DNA of 64,000 bases, from the NCBI RefSeq assembly GCF_036090055.1, contig NZ_CP107970.1, positions 3,784,501-3,848,500 of the forward strand. The letters are read 5' to 3'. A program made the position numbers and the translations under genes. Each line of letters opens with the position of its first letter. The stretch's first letter is position 1. The notes under the pieces were generated by a model. It was given only the letters and a program-made list of their open reading frames with translations. It made no database searches and had not been told where the DNA came from. Below, piece after piece: positions 49,568 to 62,303 of this stretch. The DNA is from Nocardioides sp. NBC_00368. GTDB taxonomy: Bacteria; Actinomycetota; Actinomycetes; Propionibacteriales; Nocardioidaceae.

Positions 49568-49818
49568 GCGTCCTCCTCGGATGCTGACCGAGGTATCTCG
49601 GTCTCGATGCGCTCCCCTCGCGGAACTCCACGAAGGAGGTGGGCGCTCACCGAGTTACCTCGGTGAACATTCCGCAGGCCGCTGTCGCGGGGCCCTCCGG
49701 ATGCTGACCGAGGTACCTCGGTCTCGATGCACTCCCCTCGCGGAACTCCACGAAGGAGGTGGGCGCTCACCGAGTTACCTCGGTGAACATTCCGCGGGCC
49801 GCTCATGCGTCCTCCTCG
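49563..49818. repeat. Tandem 120-bp repeat flanked by a 17-bp direct duplication
   Basis: The copies at ~49579-49683 and ~49699-49803 have a period of exactly 120 bp and only about three or four differences. Each has ACCGAGGT(A/A)(C/T)CTCGGT and CACCGAGTTACCTCGGTG palindromes near its ends. The whole block is flanked by CTCATGCGTCCTCCTCG at 49563-49579 and 49802-49818. These two 17-mers are the start of the FAH gene and the end of the glycerate kinase gene. Removing one plus the block restores a GACGCATGA overlap of the two genes. This suggests insertion with target duplication. Confidence 0.85.
49707..49722. promoter_or_regulatory. Perfect 16-bp palindrome in repeat copy 2
   Basis: ACCGAGGTACCTCGGT is a perfect palindrome in the second copy. 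In copy 1 one base is changed (GTATCT). It may be a protein-binding site or only the terminal inverted repeat of a small mobile element. Confidence 0.4.
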
Positions 49819-50933
49819 ATGAGATGGTCGGCGGCGATCCGCTCGGCGATCTGCTCGAGCAGGGCCGCTGCGTCGGTCAAGCAGCGCTCCCGGTCGGGCT
49901 CGATGTCCGTCAGGGCGTACGCCGCCCCGATCCCGGCCGCCCGCAGCCGGTCGTGGTCGAGGTGGTTGACCCCGCAGACCGCCACGACCGGGACGCCGGC
50001 CCTCGCGGCGGCCGCGGCGACGCCGGCCGGGGCCTTGCCGTGCAGGGTCTGCTCGTCGAGCGCCCCTTCGCCGGTGACGACGAGGGTCGCGCCCTCCAGC
50101 CCGGCCCCGAAGTCGACCAGCTCGAGTACGAGGTCGATCCCCGAGCGCAGCTCGGCGTCCAGGAGCGCGAGAGCCGCAAAGCCCACTCCGCCGGCAGCAC
50201 CGGCGCCGGGGTGGTCCCGGAGATCGGCACCGGTCGCCTCCGCGACGACATCGGCCCAGTGAGCGAGCGCGGCGTCCAGGCGGCGCACCTGGTCGGGATC
50301 GGCGCCCTTCTGCGGCCCGTAGACCTCGGCCGCGCCGCGGGGTCCGGTGAGCGGGTTGTCGACGTCGCACGCGACGGTGATCTCGACCCCGTCGACCCGG
50401 CGGCGGAGGTCATCGAGGTCGAGTCGGGCCACCTGCTCCAGGCCGACTCCGCCCGCGGGCACCGGCGACCCGGACGCGGTCAGCAGCCCGGCGCCGAGCC
50501 CGCGGAGCAGACCCGCGCCGCCGTCGGTGCTGGCGCTGCCGCCGATACCGAGCACCACCCAGCGACAGCCCGCGTCGATCGCGGCCGCCATGGCCTGGCC
50601 GGCCCCGAGACTGGAGGCGCCCAGCGGATCCGGCGCGCGCGGCAGCCGGGCGAGCCCGGCCGCGTCGGCGAGCTCGACGACAGCGGTGTCGTCGCGCCGG
50701 GCGTACGCGGTCCGCACCGGCGACCCGGTCGGCCCGGTCACGGTGACCGGAACCAGGGTGAACCCGGCGGACTCAGCCGCCGCCAGGGTGCCGTCGCCGC
50801 CATCGGCGACCGGGATCGCGTCGACGACCATGTCGGGCCTCCCCCGGCGTAGGCCCGCCCTCACCGCCGCCGCGATCTCGGCAGCGGTGAGCGATCCCTT
50901 GAACTTGTCGGAGGCGACGAGCACGCGGACCAT
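49803..50933 (-). CDS. Glycerate kinase
   Basis: Phosphorylates D-glycerate (to 2-phosphoglycerate in the GarK/GlxK family) at the end of the glyoxylate route. The 376-residue protein begins VLVASDKFKGSLTAAEIA and has PVADGGDGT, GIGGSASTDGGAG, ACDVDNPLTGPRGAA, YGPQKGA and VTGEGALDEQTLHGKAP, all family hallmarks. It starts 3 nt after the gcl stop. The last codons EEDA and stop coincide with one copy of the 17-bp duplication. Confidence 0.94.
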   Translation of the reverse strand: MVRVLVASDKFKGSLTAAEIAAAVRAGLRRGRPDMVVDAIPVADGGDGTLAAAESAGFTLVPVTVTGPTGSPVRTAYARRDDTAVVELADAAGLARLPRAPDPLGASSLGAGQAMAAAIDAGCRWVVLGIGGSASTDGGAGLLRGLGAGLLTASGSPVPAGGVGLEQVARLDLDDLRRRVDGVEITVACDVDNPLTGPRGAAEVYGPQKGADPDQVRRLDAALAHWADVVAEATGADLRDHPGAGAAGGVGFAALALLDAELRSGIDLVLELVDFGAGLEGATLVVTGEGALDEQTLHGKAPAGVAAAAARAGVPVVAVCGVNHLDHDRLRAAGIGAAYALTDIEPDRERCLTDAAALLEQIAERIAADHLIEEDA

Positions 50934-50936
50934 GAG

Positions 50937-52712
50937 TCAGTCCAGCGGGACGAGCGCGGTCGGGGCGTGCTCACCACGCTCGGCGAGCTCCTCGAACTCG
51001 ACGACACCGTCGATCTCGACACCCATCGAGACGTTGGTGACACGCTCGAGGATGACCTCGACCAGCACCGGCACGCGATACTCGGCCTGAAGTGCCTTGG
51101 CCTTCTCGAAAGCGGCACCCAGATCGGCAGGGTCGGTGACCCGGATCGCCTTGCAGCCCAGCCCCTCGGCGACCTTGAGATGGTCGACGCCGTAGCCGTC
51201 GACCTCGGGGCTGTTGACGTTGTCGAAGGCGAGCTGGACGCAGTAGTCCATCGCGAACCCGCGCTGGGCCTGGCGGATGAGGCCGAGGTAGGAGTTGTTC
51301 ACGACGACGTGGATGTAGGGGATGTTGAACTGGGCGCCGACCGCCAGCTCCTCGATCAGGAACTGGAAGTCGTAGTCGCCCGAGAGAGCGACGACCTGAC
51401 CGTCAGGACAGGCGGTCGCGACCCCCAGCGCGGCCGGCAGGGTCCAGCCGAGCGGGCCCGCCTGACCTGCGTTGATCCAGTGCCGCGGCTGGTAGACGTG
51501 CAGCAGCTGCGCGGCCTGGATCTGGGACAGGCCGATCGTGGTGACGTACCGGGTGTCAGCGCCGAAGGCGCGGTTCATCTCCTCGTAGACCCGCTGCGGC
51601 TTGATCGGGACGTTGTCGAAATGGGTCTTGCGGTGCAGGGTCCGCTTGCGCTCGGCGCACTCCTCGGCCCAGGCCGTACGGCTCGGGATCCGGCCCGCGC
51701 TCGCCCACTCCCGGGCGACCTCGACGAGGACCTCCAGCGCCGCGCGGGCGTCGGAGACGATCGAGTAGTCCGGTGCGAAGACCCGGCCGATCTGGGTCGG
51801 CTCGATGTCGATGTGGACGAACGTACGTCCCCGGGTGTAGGTCTCGACCGAGCCCGTGTGGCGGTTGGCCCACCGGTTGCCGATGCCGAGGACGAAGTCG
51901 CTGGCGAGCATGGTCGCGTTGCCGTAGCGGTGGGAGGTCTGCAGGCCCACCATGCCCGCGTTGAGCGCATGATCGTCAGGGATCGTGCCCCAGCCCATCA
52001 GCGTCGGGACGACCGGGACGCCGGTGACCTCGGCGAGCTCGACCAGCAGGTCGGCGGCGTCGGCGTTGATCACGCCACCGCCCGCGACGATCAGCGGGCG
52101 CTCGGAGGCCAGCATCATCGTCAGCGCCTTCTCCGCCTGGGCACGGCTGGCCGCCGGCCGGGCGATCGGCAAGGGCTCGTACGTCTCGATGTCGAAGTCG
52201 ATCTCGGCCAGCTGGACGTCGAGCGGGAGGTCGATCAGGACCGGGCCGGGACGTCCCTCGCGCATCAGTCGGAAGGCCTTCTGGAAAGTGCCGGGGACCT
52301 GGGCGGGCTCCATCACGGTGACCGCCATCTTGGTGAGCGGGCCGGCGATGGCGGCGATGTCGACCGCCTGGAAGTCCTCCTTGTGGAGCTTCGCGACCGG
52401 CGCCTGACCGGTGATGCACAGGATCGGGATCGAGTCGGCGGAGGCCGAGTAGAGGCCGGTGATCATGTCGGTGCCGGCGGGACCGGAGGTGCCGATGCAG
52501 ACGCCGATGTTGCCGGCCTTGGCCCTGGTGTAGCCCTCGGCCATGTGGGAGGCCGCCTCGACGTGACGGGCGAGCACGTGGTCGAGACCACCGTGTGCAC
52601 GCATCGCGCTGTAGAAGGGGTTGATCGCGGCACCGGGGAGGCCGAAGAGCTGGGTCGCGCCCTCCTTCTCCAGGATCAGGACGGCGGCGTCGACCGCGCG
52701 CATGCGTGCCAT
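50937..52712 (-). CDS. gcl: Glyoxylate carboligase
   Basis: A ThDP- and FAD-dependent enzyme that joins two glyoxylates to tartronate semialdehyde and CO2. The 591-residue protein begins MARMRAVDAAVLILEKEGA and has the Gcl-type GLPGAAINPFYSAM (Val replaces the usual catalytic Glu in this enzyme; here HVEAASHMAEGY follows). The ThDP motif GDYDFQFLIEELAVGAQFNIP...NN is present. It lies 1 bp after glxR and 3 bp before glycerate kinase. Confidence 0.95.
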   Translation of the reverse strand: MARMRAVDAAVLILEKEGATQLFGLPGAAINPFYSAMRAHGGLDHVLARHVEAASHMAEGYTRAKAGNIGVCIGTSGPAGTDMITGLYSASADSIPILCITGQAPVAKLHKEDFQAVDIAAIAGPLTKMAVTVMEPAQVPGTFQKAFRLMREGRPGPVLIDLPLDVQLAEIDFDIETYEPLPIARPAASRAQAEKALTMMLASERPLIVAGGGVINADAADLLVELAEVTGVPVVPTLMGWGTIPDDHALNAGMVGLQTSHRYGNATMLASDFVLGIGNRWANRHTGSVETYTRGRTFVHIDIEPTQIGRVFAPDYSIVSDARAALEVLVEVAREWASAGRIPSRTAWAEECAERKRTLHRKTHFDNVPIKPQRVYEEMNRAFGADTRYVTTIGLSQIQAAQLLHVYQPRHWINAGQAGPLGWTLPAALGVATACPDGQVVALSGDYDFQFLIEELAVGAQFNIPYIHVVVNNSYLGLIRQAQRGFAMDYCVQLAFDNVNSPEVDGYGVDHLKVAEGLGCKAIRVTDPADLGAAFEKAKALQAEYRVPVLVEVILERVTNVSMGVEIDGVVEFEELAERGEHAPTALVPLD

Positions 52713-52713
52713 G

Positions 52714-53607
52714 TCAGTTCTCCCCCTTCGTGACGGAGCCGCTCAGTCGCTCGACGCCCCGCAGCAGGCCGGAGTGGTCCAGGCCGCCGTCGCCGTTGGC
52801 CCGGGCGCTCGCCATCAGCTGGGCGACCAGCGAGCCGAGCGGAACGACGACGCCGGCCTCGCGGGCAGCAGCAGTGACGATCCCCATGTCCTTGTGGTGC
52901 AGGTCGATCCGGAAGCCTGGCTGGAAGGAGCGGGTCAGCATGTTCTCCTTCTTCTGGTTGAGCACCGCCGATCCGGCCAGCCCGCCACCGAGCACCTCGA
53001 GGGCGGCCTTGGTGTCCACGCCGTACGCCTCGAGGAAGACGACCGCCTCGGACAGCGCCTGGATGTTGGCGGCGACGATGAGCTGGTTGGCCGCCTTGAC
53101 CGTCTGGCCGGCGCCGCTCGGGCCGACGTGGACGATGGTCTTGCCGACCGCGTCGAAGAGCGGCTTCGCGGTGGCAAAGTCGTCGGCCGCGCCGCCGACC
53201 ATGATCGAGAGGGCCGCATTCTTCGCGCCCGCCTCGCCACCGGAGACCGGGGCGTCGAGGATGCGGAAGCCGCGGGCGGTGGCCTGCTCGGCGAGCGCCG
53301 TGGTCACGTCGGGCCGGATGCTCGAGAAGTCGATGATCAGCGCGCCGGCGGGGGCGGACTCGAGGACCCCACCCTCGGCGGCGAGGACCTCCTCGACGTG
53401 CGGCGAGTCCGGGACCATGACGCAGACGACCTCGGCGTCACGGCAGGCGTCGGCGGTGGAGGTGGCGGCGCGGCCGCCCGCGGCGGCCAGGGCCTGGGCA
53501 CGCTCGGGGTTGTGGTCGAAGCCGGCGACGGTGTGGCCGGCCTCGACGAGGTGGGCTGCCATCGGGCTGCCCATGATGCCGAGGCCGATGAAGGCGATGT
53601 TGGTCAT
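52714..53607 (-). CDS. glxR: 2-hydroxy-3-oxopropionate (tartronate semialdehyde) reductase
   Basis: Reduces tartronate semialdehyde to D-glycerate with NAD(P)H. The 297-residue beta-hydroxyacid dehydrogenase has the Rossmann motif FIGLGIMGSPMAAHL, the substrate motif DAPVSGGEAGAKNAAL, and the catalytic Lys in GQTVKAANQLIVAAN. ATG 53607 has AGGAGG upstream. It sits directly before gcl, the enzyme making its substrate, and 22 bp after hyi. Confidence 0.94.
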   Translation of the reverse strand: MTNIAFIGLGIMGSPMAAHLVEAGHTVAGFDHNPERAQALAAAGGRAATSTADACRDAEVVCVMVPDSPHVEEVLAAEGGVLESAPAGALIIDFSSIRPDVTTALAEQATARGFRILDAPVSGGEAGAKNAALSIMVGGAADDFATAKPLFDAVGKTIVHVGPSGAGQTVKAANQLIVAANIQALSEAVVFLEAYGVDTKAALEVLGGGLAGSAVLNQKKENMLTRSFQPGFRIDLHHKDMGIVTAAAREAGVVVPLGSLVAQLMASARANGDGGLDHSGLLRGVERLSGSVTKGEN

Positions 53608-53629
53608 GATGTTCCCTCCTACGGGGTCG

Positions 53630-54451
53630 TCAGTGGGTGGCGGTGGTGGCGGCGCGGCGCTCCCGCGGCAGCCAGCCGAAGCTCTCGGGCGAAGAGGTCG
53701 AGGGCTTGTACTCCAGCCCGACCCAGCCGGCGTATCCGGCCGCCTCGAGGGCGGCGAGCTGCCGCTCGAGCGGGAGCTCACCGGTGCCGGGCTCGTTGCG
53801 TCCCGGAGCATCGGCGATCTGGACGTGCGCGATGCGGGCGGCGTACGCAGCGATCACCGCATCGACGTCGTCGCCGTTCACGGCGAGGTGGTAGAGGTCG
53901 GCGAGCAGGCCGACGTTGGGCTCGCCGGCGCGGTCGATCGCGGCCACCGCGTCAGCGGCGGTGAGCAGCGGGTAGCGGTCGGCGCCGCTGACCGGCTCGA
54001 CCAGCACGGTGCCGCCGATGCCGGCCGCGGCGCGGGCGGCCAGTGCGAGGTTCTCGGCGCCGAGCTCGTCCTGCGCCTCTGGGTCGGCGCCCTCGACGCG
54101 GTTGCCGTAGAGCGCGTTGAACGCGGTGCAGCCGAGGCGCTCGCCGATGCCGATGGTGACGTCGATGTTGTCGCGGAACTCCGCCGACCGGGCCGGCCAG
54201 GAGACCAGGCCGCGATCGCCGGCAGGCATGTCGCCGGCGAAGAAATTGAGGCCGACCAGGTGCACCCCGGCGTCCCGGACGGCGGCGACGAACGCGTCCA
54301 CGTCGGTGTCGGAGGGCACCGCCTCGGCGAAGGGCCACCAGAACTCCACCGCGTCGAAGCCGGCGGCCTTCACTGCCGCGGGGCGCTCGAGCAGCGGGAG
54401 CTCGGTGAACAGGATCGAGCAGTTCACCTCGTAGCGGAGCTGGTGGGACAT
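53630..54451 (-). CDS. hyi: Hydroxypyruvate isomerase
   Basis: Interconverts hydroxypyruvate and tartronate semialdehyde. The 273-residue TIM-barrel protein of the xylose-isomerase-like fold begins LRYEVNCSILFTELPLLERPAAVKAAGFDAVEFWWPF. Metal-site residues are in VLVEPVSG, LLADLYHLAVNGDD, HVQIADAPGRNEPGTGE and GLEYKPS, as in Hyi. ATG 54451 is chosen because GGAAGGA lies 9-10 nt upstream; ATG 54460 is too close to it. It is first in an eight-gene operon running to 45770, with operator-like palindromes just upstream. Confidence 0.92.
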   Translation of the reverse strand: MSHQLRYEVNCSILFTELPLLERPAAVKAAGFDAVEFWWPFAEAVPSDTDVDAFVAAVRDAGVHLVGLNFFAGDMPAGDRGLVSWPARSAEFRDNIDVTIGIGERLGCTAFNALYGNRVEGADPEAQDELGAENLALAARAAAGIGGTVLVEPVSGADRYPLLTAADAVAAIDRAGEPNVGLLADLYHLAVNGDDVDAVIAAYAARIAHVQIADAPGRNEPGTGELPLERQLAALEAAGYAGWVGLEYKPSTSSPESFGWLPRERRAATTATH

Positions 54452-54463
54452 CCTCACCATTCC

Positions 54464-54500
54464 TTCCGTAATGCGGAATTTGATTTCTGACATTCGAAAT
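54464..54500 (-). promoter_or_regulatory. Two operator-like palindromes before hyi
   Basis: TTCCG-TAATG-CGGAA (54464-54478) overlaps the hyi ribosome binding site. ATTTC-N8-GAAAT (54483-54500) lies next to it. The first is of the size and symmetry seen for IclR-type repressors, several of which (AllR) control allantoin and glyoxylate genes. No IclR gene is in the window; the divergent PucR protein is another candidate. Confidence 0.45.
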
Positions 54501-54653
54501 ATAAGGATGTGAGCGGAGTCACGTCAACCCGATGCGGTCATCAGGCCGCAAACTGATGAAGAAACGACAACGGGCCTCCCACGCATGCGCGCAGGCGTTG
54601 TACGTTCCTCCAAGACGAGGCCCGAAACGGACCGGCTGACCGGTGGAGGCACC

Positions 54654-56186
54654 GTGCTATTGGCAGAGCTTTTGGAGACGCCCAGCCTGGGCCTGCGGCT
54701 CCTGCACGCGCCCGAGGGCTCGCTGGAGCGTCCGGTGGGCCGCACGATCACGATCGACCTGCTCGAGCCCGGCCGCTATCTGAACGGTGGCGAGCTCGTC
54801 CTGACCGGCCTCGTCTGGCGCCGCCGGCCCGAGGACAGCGAGACGTTCGTGTCCTCGATCGCGGACGGCGGTGCGACCTGCCTGCTGGCCGGCGCGGCCC
54901 TCCTCGGCGCGGTGCCCGACGATCTCGTCGAGGCCTGCCGCCGCCATCAGGTCGCCCTGGTCGAGGTGCCCGGTGACGTGGCGTTCGCCGACGTCACCGA
55001 GTACGTCGCGGCCGCCGGCGCCGCCGGCGAGAGCGCCCGGATGTCGGCCAGCCTGGCGCGCCAGCGCCAGCTCCTCTCCGCCATCGCCTCAGGCCGCAGC
55101 CTCGACGAGCTGGCCGCCCGGGTGGCCTCCGAGATCGGCCATGCGTGCCGGGTGCTCACCGCGAGCGGCCGACATGTCGTCCCTGGCCCAGGCGAGCTCG
55201 ATCCCGAGACCGTCGACGCGCTCACCCGCCGCTTCCTGACCGCCGACCTGCTGCCGGCTGTGGCGGAGGTGGGCGACCGCAGCTACTCCCTGTTCCCCGT
55301 CGGATCGGGCCTGGCCGATCGGGTCACCGGATGGACCGTGGCCGTCGAGGGCGACCACACCACCTGGCCGCGGGAGGACCTCGACATGGTCCACGAGTTC
55401 GGGGCCATCACCGCCCTGGACCGTTCCCGCCGCGACGAGGGGTTCCGCGTCCGCCGGCCGCTGGCGGCCGCGACCCTCGCCCACCTGGAGGCCGGCGCCT
55501 CACCTGCCGAGATCGCCACCGGCCTGCGCCAGTCCGGGATCGATCCCGACCGTCCGGTCGTCCTCGCCGTGGCCGAGCTCGGGCCGGGCGGGCCACCCGA
55601 CGCGGTGGCCGCGGTGCTCGAGGACGTGGCGCTCGGCCTGGGACCGTCCGTCGTGGCCAGCGCCCGCGATGGGTGCGCGGTCGCGTTCCTTCCGTCCCGC
55701 CCGGACCTCACCGACCAGCTGCGCCGATCGCTCACCCGGCTGGCGCCCGCCCTCGTCCGCGGCTCGCTGTCGGTGGGGCTGAGCGGCGAGAGCGGGATCG
55801 AGGCACTCGCCGGCGCACTCGAGGAGGCGCGCTTCGCCCATCGGGTCGCCCGCTCCGGCGGCGGCGCGGTGGCCCTGTCCAGCTCCGAGGAGGTCACCTC
55901 CCACGTGCTGCTGCTCGCCACTGTCCCCGACGACATCCGCCGCACCTACGCCCAGCGCGTCCTCGGCCCCGTCCTCGAGCACGACCAGCGCACCGGGAGC
56001 GATCTGGTGCCGACGCTCGACCGGTTCCTGGCGTACGCCGGGTCGTGGACGCGCACCGCGGAGTCGCTCCATCTCCACGTCAACAGCGTGCGCTACCGGA
56101 TCTCCCGGGTCGAGGAGCTGACCGGCCGTGACCTGACCACGATGGAGGACCGCGTCGACGTGTTTCTGGCCCTCAGATCGCTGTGA
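54654..56186 (+). CDS. PucR-family transcriptional regulator
   Basis: A 510-residue regulator. The N-terminal PucR domain (LLAELLETPSLGLRLLHAPEGSLERPVG..., about 1-120) resembles that of Bacillus PucR, the activator of purine catabolism. A GGDEF-like middle region follows, and the C-terminal PucR helix-turn-helix is TLDRFLAYAGSWTRTAESLHLHVNSVRYRISRVEELTG. GTG 54654 has GGAGG upstream. It lies divergent from the allantoin/glyoxylate operon and upstream of the permease-xdh genes, so it probably senses a purine degradation product and activates both. Confidence 0.92.
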   Translation: MLLAELLETPSLGLRLLHAPEGSLERPVGRTITIDLLEPGRYLNGGELVLTGLVWRRRPEDSETFVSSIADGGATCLLAGAALLGAVPDDLVEACRRHQVALVEVPGDVAFADVTEYVAAAGAAGESARMSASLARQRQLLSAIASGRSLDELAARVASEIGHACRVLTASGRHVVPGPGELDPETVDALTRRFLTADLLPAVAEVGDRSYSLFPVGSGLADRVTGWTVAVEGDHTTWPREDLDMVHEFGAITALDRSRRDEGFRVRRPLAAATLAHLEAGASPAEIATGLRQSGIDPDRPVVLAVAELGPGGPPDAVAAVLEDVALGLGPSVVASARDGCAVAFLPSRPDLTDQLRRSLTRLAPALVRGSLSVGLSGESGIEALAGALEEARFAHRVARSGGGAVALSSSEEVTSHVLLLATVPDDIRRTYAQRVLGPVLEHDQRTGSDLVPTLDRFLAYAGSWTRTAESLHLHVNSVRYRISRVEELTGRDLTTMEDRVDVFLALRSL

Positions 56187-56496
56187 CCTATCTGATCGAA
56201 ACGCGCGCTGGCCGGCCGGCGGTGTAACACGTCGTTCGTAGTACTACTCGCCCTATTGGAACGACCGGATAGTGCTACGAACAGCGTGTTACACACATCC
56301 CGGCGCGGAGATTCACGCCGCAGAAACGGCCACGAAACCGGCCGCGCGCCATTCTGGAGCATCACACAAAGGCCACATCCGCGCAGACCCCATCTTCGGA
56401 TGATCGGCGGGTGCCGCTCGGAGCCCCGAGGGACCAGGCTGTGGGGTAAGTCACAGCTCACCTGCCCACCAGGGCGCCCCCGAGAAAGGTGTGAGG
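56187..56496 (+). promoter_or_regulatory. Intergenic region before the permease operon
   Basis: A 310-bp gene-free stretch between the PucR gene and the permease. The main structure is a 20-bp inverted repeat with two mismatches, GTGTAACACGTCGTTCGTAG (56222-56241) and CTACGAACAGCGTGTTACAC (56275-56294), around a 33-nt loop. It may be an operator pair or the terminator of the PucR gene. The ribosome binding site GAAAGGTGTGAGG precedes the permease. Confidence 0.5.
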
Positions 56497-58448
56497 ATGA
56501 ACGCGAGAGCAGTCCTGAGGTCGATACGGCCGCAGAAGAAGGTCGGTGCCGGCCCCACCCACCCCGTGGACGAGGTGCTCCCGGCGGGCAAGCTCGCCGT
56601 CTACGGCCTCCAGCACGTGCTCGCGTTCTATGCCGGTGCGGTGATCGTGCCGATCCTGCTCGCCAACTCGATCGGGCTGAGTCAGCAGGAGCTGATCCAC
56701 CTGATCAACGCCGACCTGTTCACCTGCGGCATCGCCTCGATCATCCAGTCGGTCGGCTTCTGGAAGGTCGGCGTACGCCTGCCGCTGCTGCAGGGCGTCA
56801 CCTTCACCGCCGTCTCGCCGATGATCGCGATCGGGCTCGCCGCCGGCGGGGGCACCGACGGACTGCTCGTCATCTACGGCGCGGTGATCGTCGCCGGTCT
56901 GGCGACCTTCTTCATCGCTCCCTACTTCAGCCGGCTGATCCGGTTCTTCCCGCCGGTCGTGACCGGCTCGGTGATCACCATCATCGGCATCGCGCTGCTG
57001 CCGGTCGCGGCCGCGGACGCGACCGGTGGCGCCGGCCCGACCTCGGACCCCACGAGCGGCCGCAACCTGGCGTACGCCCTGGGCACCCTGGCCCTGATCG
57101 TGGTCATCCAGCGGGTGTTCAAGGGCTTCATGGCCACCGTCGCCGTGCTCGTCGGCCTGGTCGTCGGCACCCTCGTCGCCTGGGCTCTCGGGGACGCCCA
57201 CTTCGACGCGGTCGCCGGCTCCGACTGGGTCGGCGTCACCACGCCGTTCCACTTCGGCTGGCCACAGTTCTCCGCCGCCGCGATCGTGTCCATGATCGTG
57301 GTCATGCTGATCACCGCCGTCGAGACCACCGGTGACGTCTTCGCCACCGGCGAGATCGTGGAGAAGCGGATCGGCCGCACCGACATCGCCCGGGCCCTGC
57401 GCGCCGACGGCCTGGCCACCACGATCGGCGGCGTCTTCAACTCCTTCCCCTACACCTGCTTCGCCGAGAACGTCGGCCTCGTCCGACTGACCCGGGTCAA
57501 GAGCCGCTGGGTCGTCGCCGCGGCCGGTCTGATCATGGTCCTGATCGGCCTGCTCCCGAAGGTGGGCGCGATCGTCGCCGGCATCCCCCACCCGGTCCTC
57601 GGCGGCGCCGCGCTGGCCATGTTCGCCACGGTCGCGGTCGTCGGATTCCAGACCCTCAGCAAGGTCGACTTCCACGACCACCGCAACGTGGTGATCGTGG
57701 CGACCAGCGTCGGTCTGGCCATGTACGTCACCGCGCAGCCCGAGGTCGCCCAGGCCGTCCCGGGGTGGGCCGAGATCATCTTCGGCAGCGGCATCACCCT
57801 GGGCAGCCTGACCGCGATCCTGCTCAACGTCCTGTTCCACCACGTCGGCCCCGACTTCGGACCGGCCGTCGCCGGTCAGCCCGGCGAGGGCGTCCGGCTC
57901 GACCAGGTCAACCAGATGGGACGTACCGAGTTCGTGGAGACGTTCGACGGTCTCTTCCAGGGACCCCGGTGGATGGTGGAGCGGGCCTGGGAGCAGCGAC
58001 CGTTCACCGACACCCACGCCCTGCGCCGCGCCTTCCAGGACGCCCTGTTCAGCGGCTCGGCCGAGGAGCAGCGCGAGCTGATCGAGGCCTACCCCGAGCT
58101 CGGTTCGAAGCTGGTCTCGGAGGGGATGGTCGGTGAGGAGTCGCTGCGCGACCAGTCCTCGAAGGGCCTGACCCACCTGGCCGAGCCGGACCAGGAGGCG
58201 CTGACCTCCCTCACCGACGCCTACCACGAGCGGTTCGGCTTCCCGCTGGTCATCTCCGTACGCGACTCCGACTCGCTCGACCGGATCCTCGCCGAGGGTC
58301 GCGAGCGGCTCGGCAACTGCGAACGCCAGGAGCACGCTGCCGCACTGATCGAGATCGCCAAGATCGCCGGCCACCGCTTCGACGACTTCCTGCGCGACGC
58401 CAACCCCATCCACAGCGCCCGCACCCGCAACCCGATCCGGAGCCAACG

Positions 58449-58452
<4 letters not shown>
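56497..58452 (+). CDS. NCS2 purine permease fused to an OHCU-decarboxylase-like domain
   Basis: A 651-residue fusion. Residues ~20-455 are a uric acid/xanthine permease of the NCS2 family (about 12-14 helices; HVLAFYAGAVIVPILLA, LLQGVTFTAVSP, TAVETTGDVFATGEI, ENVGLVRLTRVKSRWV). Residues ~474-650 resemble OHCU decarboxylase (UraD), which resolves the product of HIU hydrolysis to S-allantoin: FGFPLVISVRD and IEIAKIAGHRFDDFL fit. The usual catalytic His-Pro is Tyr-Pro here (AYPELGSK, Y532), so activity is doubtful. It overlaps xdhA by 4 nt (ATGA). Confidence 0.87.
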
Positions 58453-62299
<3,847 letters not shown>

Positions 62300-62303
62300 G
62301 GAC

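Noticed and set aside
49563..49818. CRISPR array
   Set aside because: Only two 120-bp units with no short repeat-spacer pattern and no cas genes nearby. It fits a duplicated element instead.
49564..50370. Minus-strand frame with repeated peptide HRGNSVSAHLLRGVPRGE
   Set aside because: The repetition comes from the tandem DNA repeat. The upstream part is a shadow of glycerate kinase, and there is no start with a ribosome binding site.
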